Of a stretch of DNA of 7,633 bases, positions 1 through 6,489 are shown one piece after another. Made by a program: the position numbers and the translations under genes. Below the pieces are notes generated by a model. It was not told the origin of the DNA and searched no databases. It saw nothing but the letters and a program-made list of their open reading frames with translations. Location: NCBI GenBank assembly GCA_946545105.1, contig CAMNMY010000034.1, forward strand, positions 1 to 7,633. Direction: 5' to 3'. The first letter of the stretch is position 1. Each line of letters begins with the position of its first letter. The DNA comes from an uncultured Clostridia bacterium. GTDB lineage: Bacteria > Bacillota_A > Clostridia > Christensenellales > UBA3700.

Positions 1-38
1 GAACTTGCTTCATCATAAAATCCTGAAATCTTAACCAT
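1..38 (-). CDS. Start of a probable sugar-phosphate isomerase/epimerase-like TIM-barrel protein, 3'-truncated by window edge
   Basis: Only the first 12 codons are visible: MVKISGFYDEAS. An exact GGAGG at 47-43 lies 4 nt from the ATG, and the gene starts 11 nt after the preceding oxidoreductase stop, so it is a real start in the same operon. The ISGFYDEAS opening is reminiscent of AP-endonuclease-2-type (xylose isomerase-like) sugar-phosphate isomerase/epimerase proteins that often sit beside Gfo/Idh/MocA dehydrogenases. With 12 residues this is a recalled pattern only; the CDS is secure, the product is tentative. Confidence 0.6.
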   Translation of the reverse strand, partial: MVKISGFYDEAS

Positions 39-49
39 AAATCCTCCAA

Positions 50-1183
50 TTACTTGTCTTGTTTTTCTTCGTTAATTTTTTCTTTTAATAATTTGTCATA
101 TTCCTTGTCATCAAAAGGAATCTTAACTTCCTCTCCTGTCCAAGAAGACATATTTAGTGCATTAATAATTGTTAATGCATTTAATCCATCCTCAATTGGC
201 GCAATCAATAATGATGCATCCTTGTTTTCCACTGCATTTACAAAGTTGTCCAAAATATTACATTGTTGGCCGCGAATGATATCTCTTATAGTATTTTTAC
301 ATCCATACCAATCATAGAATGTTTTACCAACCTTATCTCTCTTGTTGCCGTAATCTCTCTTAGCTCTTTGATTAACTTCTTTTTCACTCATCTTGTTTAT
401 TCTATATTTCATTGTCTTTGAATAAACTGTGATAACGCCTTTATCTCCTGCAATTTCTAATCTATTAATGCCTGGGATTTCATGCGTTGATGCTGTAAAT
501 ACACAATCAAAGCCATCAAATCTCATAATTGATGTAACATCATTTTCTGTAGTGATACGTCTACCTTTTGTTTGATTATATGATTTAATCAATGTTGGCA
601 TACCACATAGCCATTGCAATAAATCCAATTGATGTACACATTGGTTAATCAATGTTCCACCGCCTTCTCCAGACCAGCTTGCTCTCCAACCGCCCATATT
701 GTAATAGAATTGAGATCTATACCAATCAGTGATTGTGAAGTTAATTCTTTGAATATTTCCAATAGCACCACTTTCAATTAACTTCTTTGCTTTTTGATAC
801 ATTCTATTTGTTCTTTGGTTGTACATCATTGAACAAATAAGTCCACTATCTTTTGCTACATCTAAAAGCTTTTTAGCTTCAAGTGTTGTAACAGATATTG
901 GCTTTTCGCATAAAACATTGATTTTCTTTTCAATACACTTTAAAGCAATGCCTACATGCGAATAATGTGGTGTTGCGATTACTACGCCATCAAGTTGTTC
1001 CTTTTCTAGCATTTCGTCAACATCATAATACGCTTTAACTTTTAGTTTCTTCGCCATCAAGTTTGCTTTTTGTCTATCTACATCACAAATAGCAACTAAG
1101 TTAGAATTCTTAACACGCTTAGCTAAATTGATTGCGTGCTTTGAACCCATTCTTCCGACTCCGATTACTGCTGTCTTTACCAT
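50..1183 (-). CDS. Gfo/Idh/MocA-family oxidoreductase
   Basis: Putative NAD(P)-dependent sugar, inositol or glycoside dehydrogenase, 377 residues, substrate unknown. The Rossmann domain has VKTAVIGVGRMGSKHA (2-16), Asp34 in AICDVD (cofactor ribose contact), VIATPHYSH (68-76) and CEKPI (92-96). The C-terminal substrate domain has GGWRASWSGEGGGTLIN (164-180) and QCVHQLDLLQWLCG (181-194), where His184 and Asp187 form the usual catalytic helix. The WRA...GGGTL-x-NQ block resembles the branch that oxidises sugars or glycosides, including the 3-OH of glucosides. It is clearly a different subfamily from the oxidoreductase at 3265-4572: no cysteine cluster and little shared sequence outside the fold motifs, so it is not a recent duplicate. 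ATG 1183 is preferred over the in-frame TTG at 1210, because AAAGGGG at 1195-1189 precedes it and the upstream gene's stop lies within that site. Confidence 0.87.
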   Translation of the reverse strand: MVKTAVIGVGRMGSKHAINLAKRVKNSNLVAICDVDRQKANLMAKKLKVKAYYDVDEMLEKEQLDGVVIATPHYSHVGIALKCIEKKINVLCEKPISVTTLEAKKLLDVAKDSGLICSMMYNQRTNRMYQKAKKLIESGAIGNIQRINFTITDWYRSQFYYNMGGWRASWSGEGGGTLINQCVHQLDLLQWLCGMPTLIKSYNQTKGRRITTENDVTSIMRFDGFDCVFTASTHEIPGINRLEIAGDKGVITVYSKTMKYRINKMSEKEVNQRAKRDYGNKRDKVGKTFYDWYGCKNTIRDIIRGQQCNILDNFVNAVENKDASLLIAPIEDGLNALTIINALNMSSWTGEEVKIPFDDKEYDKLLKEKINEEKQDK

Positions 1184-1188
1184 ATATA

Positions 1189-1195
1189 CCCCTTT
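1189..1195 (-). promoter_or_regulatory. Shine-Dalgarno deciding the start of the second oxidoreductase
   Basis: AAAGGGG lies 5 nt upstream of ATG 1183 and overlaps the TAA stop (1196-1194) of the GDPD-like gene. It favours ATG 1183 over the TTG at 1210, which would add nine residues before the Rossmann strand and overlap the upstream gene. Confidence 0.7.
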
Positions 1196-1829
1196 ATTCT
1201 TGCTTACCAAACTTGTTTAGAATTGATCTTGCAACAAGTGGTAAGTTTGTTGTTATATTGCCATCTATAACTGGAACCAAACGAAGCAATGCTTCTATAT
1301 CATCAACGGTAAATACTGAAAGTTTTAAATCTACTGCTTTTGCAGCCTCGATAAACTTTGCTCCTACTCTGTGATAATTTAGGTTGATTCCTCTAAAGTG
1401 TGGATTATTATAACTATCTATTCTTTCTTTAATTTTCTTAACGTTCTTTGCCTTATATTTAATTCCTTCAATTTTATTGAACCATGCTTCACCGCAATCG
1501 ATTTTATCGTGTTCAGAAACGCATCCTGTAAAGATTAATTGATTCTCAACACCCATAGATTTTGCAAGTTTAATAACATCGCCAATAATTCCACGAGTCT
1601 TTAAGTCGCAATTAACTTTCATTCCCTTTTCTTTAACAAGTTTAAATACTTCTCTTAAACGAATCTTTTTGTAGAATGTAAATGGTGCTGGCCAATGGCT
1701 AATATAAATGACCCCAAACCATTTATAAATATCTACTTCTATTGCGTCTGCTTCAAAAATATCGGTATGATGCAAATACTTATTTGAATTTCTACCCGAA
1801 TTAAATGAGCCTCCGTGCGCAGTTATCAT
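1194..1829 (-). CDS. Divergent glycerophosphodiester phosphodiesterase (GDPD)-fold protein
   Basis: A 211-residue cytoplasmic protein without signal peptide. GDPD-like landmarks appear in order: ITAHGG (2-7), IEVDI (30-34; Glu31, Asp33, the metal-binding ExD), YISHW (42-46; His45), CDLK (74-77), FTGCVS (100-105), then the C-terminal FTVDDIEALLRLVPVIDGNI plus TTNLP, matching the family's WTVND...VDGIITDxP end. Three sites depart from the usual pattern: the HRG arginine is Gly6, the PENT segment is GRNS, and the HD aspartate is Trp46. The chain is also shorter than the usual roughly 240-250 residues. It may therefore act on an atypical phosphodiester or another ester, or have lost hydrolysis. 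The start at 1829 has AGAAGGTG at 1844-1837, and the gene lies 19 nt after the PHP gene. A relationship to PI-PLC-like TIM barrels is an alternative. Confidence 0.75.
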   Translation of the reverse strand: MITAHGGSFNSGRNSNKYLHHTDIFEADAIEVDIYKWFGVIYISHWPAPFTFYKKIRLREVFKLVKEKGMKVNCDLKTRGIIGDVIKLAKSMGVENQLIFTGCVSEHDKIDCGEAWFNKIEGIKYKAKNVKKIKERIDSYNNPHFRGINLNYHRVGAKFIEAAKAVDLKLSVFTVDDIEALLRLVPVIDGNITTNLPLVARSILNKFGKQE

Positions 1830-1848
1830 AATCTAACACCTTCTTTTA

Positions 1849-2811
1849 TTACTCTATATATAGAGGAGCTAAGATTGCTAAATCCGCATCCTCATTATCT
1901 ACTTTTCCATATACTTCAAGTCTTATATTCTTACAATTCAACTCTAGTGGTATTTCAAGTTCCTTGCCTTCCCACTTCTTTGCTAAGAATAGTTTTCCAT
2001 CTTTGAAGATTCTTATTCCCTTTATTTCGACATCAAACAATCTTGCGTAGTCTTCACAAATTGATCCTTCCATATAAAGTGTTGCTTCATTGCCTTTAAC
2101 AACATCTCCTACTATATGCATTTGTGTGCCAACTTTAAAATACACATCAAGCATAACACCCATAGTAATATAAGTGTGGCTATGCTTAATTGCATTAAAT
2201 AGCGTTTCTTTCGTCAATTCGCCTTCTACACCTACATATGTATATGCATATGCTGGGCCGCCATCATCTGGATTATGCCAATCATATCCATAAACTGGAG
2301 CAATCTTATACCCTTGATTAACAAGATCTGACCATTCTTTTTTAGCTTTTTGAGATTCGATTGATGTATGTGGATTATAGTGAGACCATACCTCATATGC
2401 ATCAATATTTTCCCACTCGTTAATCTTATACAAGAATCTACATTCTGAACAGAATGGCGTTCCCAATCTCTTTGGATGTGCAATAGTTACCAAATCGCCA
2501 CCCTTTTTAGCTTCCTTAATCTTTGCGTCGATATTATCAAGGTTCACTTGTCGCCAATCCACATTGCTTGTTCCACCACTAACTACAATATGTCCCCAAA
2601 ATGTTGTCCATTCAATTCCAGGAACCACTAATAAGCCTTCTTTCTTTCCAGCATTTATGGCTTGTTGACAAGAAGAAGTTGTATTGTGGTCGGTTACAAC
2701 AATTGCATCATATCCTCTATATTTTGAGCGTTCTACAAGCTCTTGAGGCTCCATAATACCATCTGAAGCAATCGTATGTGTATGTAACTCTACTCTATGC
2801 CAATTAATCAT
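1849..2811 (-). CDS. PHP-domain metallohydrolase, CehA/McbA-like catalytic chain
   Basis: Predicted metal-dependent hydrolase of 320 residues. PHP motifs are complete: ELHTHTIASDG (8-18; His10, His12, Asp17), VVTDHN (38-43; Asp41, His42), PGIEWTTFWGHIVV (Glu67, His74), TIAHPKR (109-115; His112) and YGYDWHN (174-180; Asp177, His179). This ligand set fits a di- or trinuclear PHP centre. The last roughly 105 residues form a beta-rich tail ending LAILAPLYIE, reminiscent of the end of CehA/McbA-type proteins. Known relatives hydrolyse phosphoesters or carbamates/amides; the substrate here is unknown. The frame is open to 2865, but the tandem ATGs at 2814 and 2811 follow GGAGAG at 2821-2816; 2811 gives the better spacing. 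The stop is a double TAATAA. It overlaps the small upstream gene by 8 nt in a different frame, suggesting coupled, stoichiometric translation. Confidence 0.86.
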   Translation of the reverse strand: MINWHRVELHTHTIASDGIMEPQELVERSKYRGYDAIVVTDHNTTSSCQQAINAGKKEGLLVVPGIEWTTFWGHIVVSGGTSNVDWRQVNLDNIDAKIKEAKKGGDLVTIAHPKRLGTPFCSECRFLYKINEWENIDAYEVWSHYNPHTSIESQKAKKEWSDLVNQGYKIAPVYGYDWHNPDDGGPAYAYTYVGVEGELTKETLFNAIKHSHTYITMGVMLDVYFKVGTQMHIVGDVVKGNEATLYMEGSICEDYARLFDVEIKGIRIFKDGKLFLAKKWEGKELEIPLELNCKNIRLEVYGKVDNEDADLAILAPLYIE

Positions 2812-3265
2812 CATTCTCTCCGTATATAACAATGTGTATTGACAAAGTATCTGTAATAACCGCATTTAATGATGCAGTTATTCCCCATCTTCCTTCATAT
2901 ATTGGAGAATTCTTAAATCCAGGAGTAGAACGTCCATTTGAAATCTCCAATGTTTGATTTGGATTATGTGTATGTTTTGTACCCAATAACTCTACTGGGC
3001 TATCTATTGACCATCCAATATGATTTGCAAGTGGCATATTCTTAAGCAATTCTTCGTCCGGGAAATCCGAAAGCGAATAATCTGCATTAACAACTGCTTC
3101 ACGCATCATCTTTAATCCTTTTTGCGCATCCTCTAAATACTTTGGAGAATAAGAACACTCAAAGATCAATTTTGTATATGGTCTTTCTACCAAAAAGTCA
3201 GCAAATAGGTGCTTTTTGGTTTCATTTGATGTAATGTTCCAATTTAACTCAGTTATCTTGTCCAT
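2804..3265 (-). CDS. CehA/McbA-like N-terminal beta-sandwich domain protein, separate subunit
   Basis: A 153-residue protein without signal peptide or membrane segment. By eye its pattern fits the beta-rich domain that precedes the PHP domain in single-chain CehA/McbA-type metallohydrolases. It has FECSYSPKYLEDAQ (35-48), IGWSIDSP (83-90), and LEISNGRSTPGFKNSPIYEG (106-125) followed by RWGI, then strands ending SIHIVIYGENDD. The STPGF-x3-PI-x2-GRW part resembles the conserved ATPGY-x-GPI-x2-GxW element of that domain. It stops exactly where the PHP domain should begin, and the next gene supplies that PHP domain in another frame with an 8-nt overlap. Its function is therefore probably structural or substrate-binding for its partner. 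The start at 3265 is the only ATG before an upstream in-frame TGA; its Shine-Dalgarno is weak (AAAGAAA), so it is probably coupled to the preceding gene. Homology is a recalled pattern match, not a search result. Confidence 0.72.
   Translation of the reverse strand: MDKITELNWNITSNETKKHLFADFLVERPYTKLIFECSYSPKYLEDAQKGLKMMREAVVNADYSLSDFPDEELLKNMPLANHIGWSIDSPVELLGTKHTHNPNQTLEISNGRSTPGFKNSPIYEGRWGITASLNAVITDTLSIHIVIYGENDD
2816..2821 (-). promoter_or_regulatory. Shine-Dalgarno of the PHP gene, inside the upstream small gene
   Basis: GGAGAG lies in the last codons (Gly-Glu) of the 153-aa gene, directly before tandem ATGs at 2814 and 2811. The GGAG core is 3 nt from the first ATG and 6 nt from the second, favouring the second. 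Its presence supports a genuine two-gene arrangement with an independent initiation site rather than a chance frameshift in one long gene. Confidence 0.75.
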
Positions 3266-4572
3266 TATTTCTTTATATCTGGAACCTCACTTAGGTCTAC
3301 CTTTCTACCACCTGCTTTTCTAGACATTTCTGCAGCAGTAACAATTCTATGGCTCTCAATTGTATCTTGAATCCATGTGTATTGTCCGTTTGGATCCAAA
3401 TTACCTCTTACTAAATCAATAGTTGCGGCAATAACGCCTTGGTCTCCACCAAAGTGGCCCTTAATAATTGGGATGATGTTAACAACTATCTTCTTTTCTT
3501 TCTTGCCAAATAATTGCAATCTCAATACCGATGAAGAATCGTCTGCAATTAAGATACCCTTTGAACCACGAATTTCTGTATGACGATGGTCTTTTTCATT
3601 AAATGCATTAACGTTCATTTGAACTTGAATGCCATTTTCCATTTCCATATTTACTGTTTGGCAATCAACTACGTCGTTATCACACTTAAATACGCATCTT
3701 GACCATAGTTTCCCCTTAGGGTCATTCTTTAATTTATCTACGATATCTGCTGGATCGTTTGAAAGACAGAATGCATATGGTTTCCATTTATATTTCTTTG
3801 GAAGCTTTCCAAATGGCTTTTTCTTTCTTCCAACATATTGATATGTACATTCGAAATTACATGTGTCTTTATATGGACAATCAAAACATGTATCTGTTGC
3901 GCCCTCTGGAGCGTTTTCTGCTTTGAAGTAATTTAAAGAACCATAAGATGATACACTCTTTGCCTTAGCGCCAGCATACCAATACATTAAATCCATATCA
4001 TGGCAACACTTAGCCATTAAAAGAGGTGATGTTTCTGCTTCAATTCTCCAGTTTCCTCTAACATATGAGTGGCAGAAATGCCAATATGCTACATCTTCAT
4101 CGTGATTAATCAAAACGATTTTACCTAAAATACCAGAATCAATAATCTCCTTAATTCTCTTATAATAGTGTGCATATCTCAAAACGTGACAAACAAGAAC
4201 CTTACATCCTTGCTTTCTTGCGAATTCTTCCATCTCTATACATTCATTGATATTTGGAGATAATGGTTTTTCAATCATTAGGTTATACTTTAAAGCCAAA
4301 GCTTTCATAGCATGGCCATAGTGATCTTTATCTTGTGTAGCAATAACCATTGTGTCTGCAACCTTACCAAGTCCAAAGAATTTGTCTTCATCAGTAAAGC
4401 ACATTTCATCTGGAACGCCCCAAGCCTTCTTAACCTTGTCTATTTTTTCTTGATATTTATCACAAATAGCAACAATTTTAACGCCTGGTGTGTTTGCCAA
4501 ATGTCCACCATAGTTTTTGCCACGGTTTCCTAAACCTAAAATAACAACCTTAACCTCTTTTACTTGTTCCAT
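3265..4572 (-). CDS. Gfo/Idh/MocA-family oxidoreductase with a cysteine cluster
   Basis: Putative NAD(P)-dependent sugar or sugar-acid dehydrogenase, 435 residues; substrate unknown. The N-terminal Rossmann domain shows VVILGLGNRGKNYGG (9-23), an acidic Asp38 after strand 2, VIATQDKDH (76-84) and the EKPL signature (101-104). The substrate domain has KCCHDMDLMYW (188-198), the usual catalytic His/Asp helix. It then carries an insertion with Cys229, Cys232, Cys238 and Cys242 (CFDCPYKDTCNFEC), followed by a basic stretch and the block RCVFKCDNDVVDCQ (292-305). From memory, this subfamily commonly has a similar Cys cluster and a CDNDVVDHQ motif; here the His is Cys304. The open frame extends to 4662, but ATG 4572 has AGAGG at 4585-4581, and an upstream start would overlap the preceding SDR gene by more than 70 nt. 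The stop TAA shares its last A with the next gene's ATG. Confidence 0.85.
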   Translation of the reverse strand: MEQVKEVKVVILGLGNRGKNYGGHLANTPGVKIVAICDKYQEKIDKVKKAWGVPDEMCFTDEDKFFGLGKVADTMVIATQDKDHYGHAMKALALKYNLMIEKPLSPNINECIEMEEFARKQGCKVLVCHVLRYAHYYKRIKEIIDSGILGKIVLINHDEDVAYWHFCHSYVRGNWRIEAETSPLLMAKCCHDMDLMYWYAGAKAKSVSSYGSLNYFKAENAPEGATDTCFDCPYKDTCNFECTYQYVGRKKKPFGKLPKKYKWKPYAFCLSNDPADIVDKLKNDPKGKLWSRCVFKCDNDVVDCQTVNMEMENGIQVQMNVNAFNEKDHRHTEIRGSKGILIADDSSSVLRLQLFGKKEKKIVVNIIPIIKGHFGGDQGVIAATIDLVRGNLDPNGQYTWIQDTIESHRIVTAAEMSRKAGGRKVDLSEVPDIKK

Positions 4573-4580
4573 ATTATAAA

Positions 4581-4585
4581 CCTCT
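4581..4585 (-). promoter_or_regulatory. Shine-Dalgarno deciding the start of the Cys-cluster oxidoreductase
   Basis: AGAGG lies 8 nt upstream of ATG 4572 and just after the SDR gene's TAA at 4591-4589. It supports 4572 rather than the upstream in-frame Met codons near 4662, which fall within the SDR gene. The Rossmann strand also begins a few residues after this Met, as usual for the family. Confidence 0.75.
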
Positions 4586-4588
4586 AAA

Positions 4589-5425
4589 TTAAACACCTGA
4601 ATATGCTGAGAATCCGCCATCGATTGGTACAACGATACCAGTAACGAATCCTGCTGCATCATTATCTGATAACCACATAATTGTTCCTAACAATTCTTCT
4701 GGTTTACCAAATCTCTTCATTGGTGTTCCAGCTAAAATCTTTCCTGTTCTTGGAGTTGGTGTGCCATCTGGGTTAAATAACAATGCTTGGTTTTGCTTTG
4801 TAACAAAGAAACCTGGAGCAATAGCATTTACTCTAATTCCTGCATTTGCAAAGTGAACAGCAAGCCATGCTGTAAAGTTAGATACAGCAGCCTTAGCACC
4901 TGAATATGCTGGAATCTTTGTTAATGGTCTAAACGCATTCATTGAAGAAATATTGATAATATTTCCGCCTGTTTTGATCATATCTTTTGCAAATACTTGA
5001 GTTGTTAAGAATGTAGCTGTGAAGTTTAATTTGAATACAAAATCTACACCGCTTTCATCTAGATCAAAGAAAGAAACCTTTGTCTCATCATCAACATCTT
5101 CTTCAAAGAAGTATTCGCTTGTTGTTGTTCCTTTTGGATGGTTACCGCCAGCGCCGTTAACTAAGATTGTGCAAGCGCCTAAATCCTTATTGATTGCATC
5201 ATGTGCAGCAATAATAGATTGCTTGTCTAAGCAGTTAATAGCGTAAGCTTTTGCAATACCGCCAGCCTTTACGATTTCGTCTGCAACTAATTGAGCGGCA
5301 TCTTGCTTTAAATCTGTAACAGCAACTTTAGCTCCACGTGCAGCATATTCTTTTGCGATTGTGCTACATAAAACACCACCGCCACCTGTGATTACTACAA
5401 CTTGTCCTTCCATATTATGTTCCAT
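4589..5425 (-). CDS. uxuB: SDR-family D-fructuronate reductase (D-mannonate oxidoreductase)
   Basis: Reduces D-fructuronate to D-mannonate with NAD(P)H, linking the uxaC and uxuA products. It is a 278-residue classical short-chain dehydrogenase: cofactor loop ITGGGGVLC (12-20), acidic residue Asp38 after the second strand (suggesting NAD(H)), NGAGGNHPK (90-98, replacing the usual NNAG), Asn134, Ser161 in INISSMNAF, and the YxxxK pair Tyr174/Lys178, ending VVPIDGGFSAYSGV. The NGAGGNHP block and the C-terminus are typical of the Bacillota mannonate oxidoreductase (YjmF/UxuB of Bacillus), which is not homologous to the polyol-dehydrogenase-type UxuB of E. coli. The start at 5425 has AAGGAGA at 5441-5435, whereas Met5 has none. 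It begins 14 nt after the uxuA stop. An SDR acting on another ketouronate or ketose is possible, but position directly after uxaC-uxuA makes fructuronate the best guess. Confidence 0.9.
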   Translation of the reverse strand: MEHNMEGQVVVITGGGGVLCSTIAKEYAARGAKVAVTDLKQDAAQLVADEIVKAGGIAKAYAINCLDKQSIIAAHDAINKDLGACTILVNGAGGNHPKGTTTSEYFFEEDVDDETKVSFFDLDESGVDFVFKLNFTATFLTTQVFAKDMIKTGGNIINISSMNAFRPLTKIPAYSGAKAAVSNFTAWLAVHFANAGIRVNAIAPGFFVTKQNQALLFNPDGTPTPRTGKILAGTPMKRFGKPEELLGTIMWLSDNDAAGFVTGIVVPIDGGFSAYSGV

Positions 5426-5439
5426 AGATTAAAATCTCC

Positions 5440-6486
5440 TTATTTTCCTTCTTTTTCTACAGCTTCGATTAAGCCTTGTAAATACATAGCACCTAGTGCT
5501 CTATCATATAGGCCATATCCTGGTCTTCCTGTTTCGCCCCAAATCATTCTTCCATGGTCAGGTCTTACGTATCCATCAAAGCCATCTTCATATAAAGCCT
5601 TAACTATCTTGTACATATCTAGAGAGCCCTTTGAAGATAAATGTCCGCTTTCTTCGAAACAATGGTCTCCTGTGATTTTGATGTTTCTTAAGTGAACAAA
5701 TGGCATTCTGCCCTTGCATGTATGAATCATATGAACGATATCGTTTGTTGAAGAAACGCCTAATGATCCTGTGCATAATGTGATACCATTTGCTGGGCTA
5801 TCTACAAGCTTTAAGAATCTCTTTAAGTTCTCTTCGCAAGTAATAACTCTTGGTAATCCAAAGATTCCCCATGGTGGATCGTCTGGGTGAATAGCCATTT
5901 TAATTCCTGCCTCTTCAGCAACTGGAATAATTTCCTTTAGGAATACTTCCATATTCTTCCATAGCTTTTCTTCGTCAATATTTTTATATTGATTTAATAA
6001 TTCTTTTAATCCTTCTTTTGTATAGCTTGAATCCCAACCTGGTAGAGACAATTCACTTGTTAGTGGGTTCATTGCTAGAACTGTAGCGTGGTCGTAAGCT
6101 AGGGCTGTTGAACCATCTGTCAATTCTTTTGCAAGGTTACTTCTTAACCAGTCAAACACTGGCATAAAGTTATAACAGATACACTTAACGCCAGCTTTTC
6201 CTAAACGTCTAATGTTTTCTTTGTATACTTCGATTAACTTAGGGGCATTAGCGTTACCAAGCTTAATGTCTTCATGTACTGGAACAGATTCAACAACTTC
6301 AAATGTTAGACCTGCATCGTTACATTGCTTTTTCATCTTTAGGATACTTTCCATTGGCCAAACTTCGCCAACTGGAACATCGTATATAGCAGATACAATT
6401 CCTTCAACTGCTGGAATTTGTCTGATATAGTCAAGCGTAATTCTGTCATTTTCTCCGTACCAACGGAATGTCATTTTAAAACTCAT
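5440..6486 (-). CDS. uxuA: Mannonate dehydratase
   Basis: Dehydrates D-mannonate to 2-keto-3-deoxy-D-gluconate in the cytoplasm, using a divalent metal in a TIM barrel. The 348-residue protein carries family blocks in order: [12 protein letters not shown] at the N-terminus, [13 protein letters not shown] near 104-116, [17 protein letters not shown] (197-213), TLCTGSLG (236-243), FVHLRN (263-268) and the [11 protein letters not shown] / [12 protein letters not shown] pair (308-332). The expected metal ligands are His200, Cys238, His265 and Asp310, nearly collinear with the ligands described for Streptococcus suis mannonate dehydratase (His198, Cys237, His264, Asp310, from memory). The length fits the shorter Bacillota form rather than the roughly 394-residue E. 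coli protein. The start at 6486 is set by an AGGAGAG site at 6499-6493; Met5 lacks such spacing. No key residue is missing, so it should be functional. Confidence 0.96.
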   Translation of the reverse strand: MSFKMTFRWYGENDRITLDYIRQIPAVEGIVSAIYDVPVGEVWPMESILKMKKQCNDAGLTFEVVESVPVHEDIKLGNANAPKLIEVYKENIRRLGKAGVKCICYNFMPVFDWLRSNLAKELTDGSTALAYDHATVLAMNPLTSELSLPGWDSSYTKEGLKELLNQYKNIDEEKLWKNMEVFLKEIIPVAEEAGIKMAIHPDDPPWGIFGLPRVITCEENLKRFLKLVDSPANGITLCTGSLGVSSTNDIVHMIHTCKGRMPFVHLRNIKITGDHCFEESGHLSSKGSLDMYKIVKALYEDGFDGYVRPDHGRMIWGETGRPGYGLYDRALGAMYLQGLIEAVEKEGK

Positions 6487-6489
6487 TTG

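Noticed and set aside
54..1374. Plus-strand open frames opposite the second oxidoreductase and the GDPD-like gene
   Set aside because: They lie antisense to well-supported genes, have no recognisable domains or convincing ribosome sites, and read like back-translations of the minus-strand genes.
2232..2483. 83-residue minus-strand frame inside the PHP gene
   Set aside because: It is an out-of-frame shadow of the PHP coding sequence, rich in Met/His/Ile from the alternative reading, with no domain.
2804..2811. Programmed frameshift joining the 153-aa and PHP chains
   Set aside because: No slippery heptamer is visible at the overlap, whereas a Shine-Dalgarno and start codons are; simple reinitiation explains it better, although a fused product cannot be excluded from sequence alone.
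2812..2865. Upstream start of the PHP gene at 2865
   Set aside because: The extra residues are an alternative-frame reading of the small gene's end, and there is a GGAGAG site immediately before the tandem ATGs at 2814/2811.
4573..4662. N-terminal extension of the Cys-cluster oxidoreductase by 30 residues
   Set aside because: It would overlap the SDR gene by over 70 nt and precede the Rossmann strand with unrelated sequence; ATG 4572 has an adequate Shine-Dalgarno.
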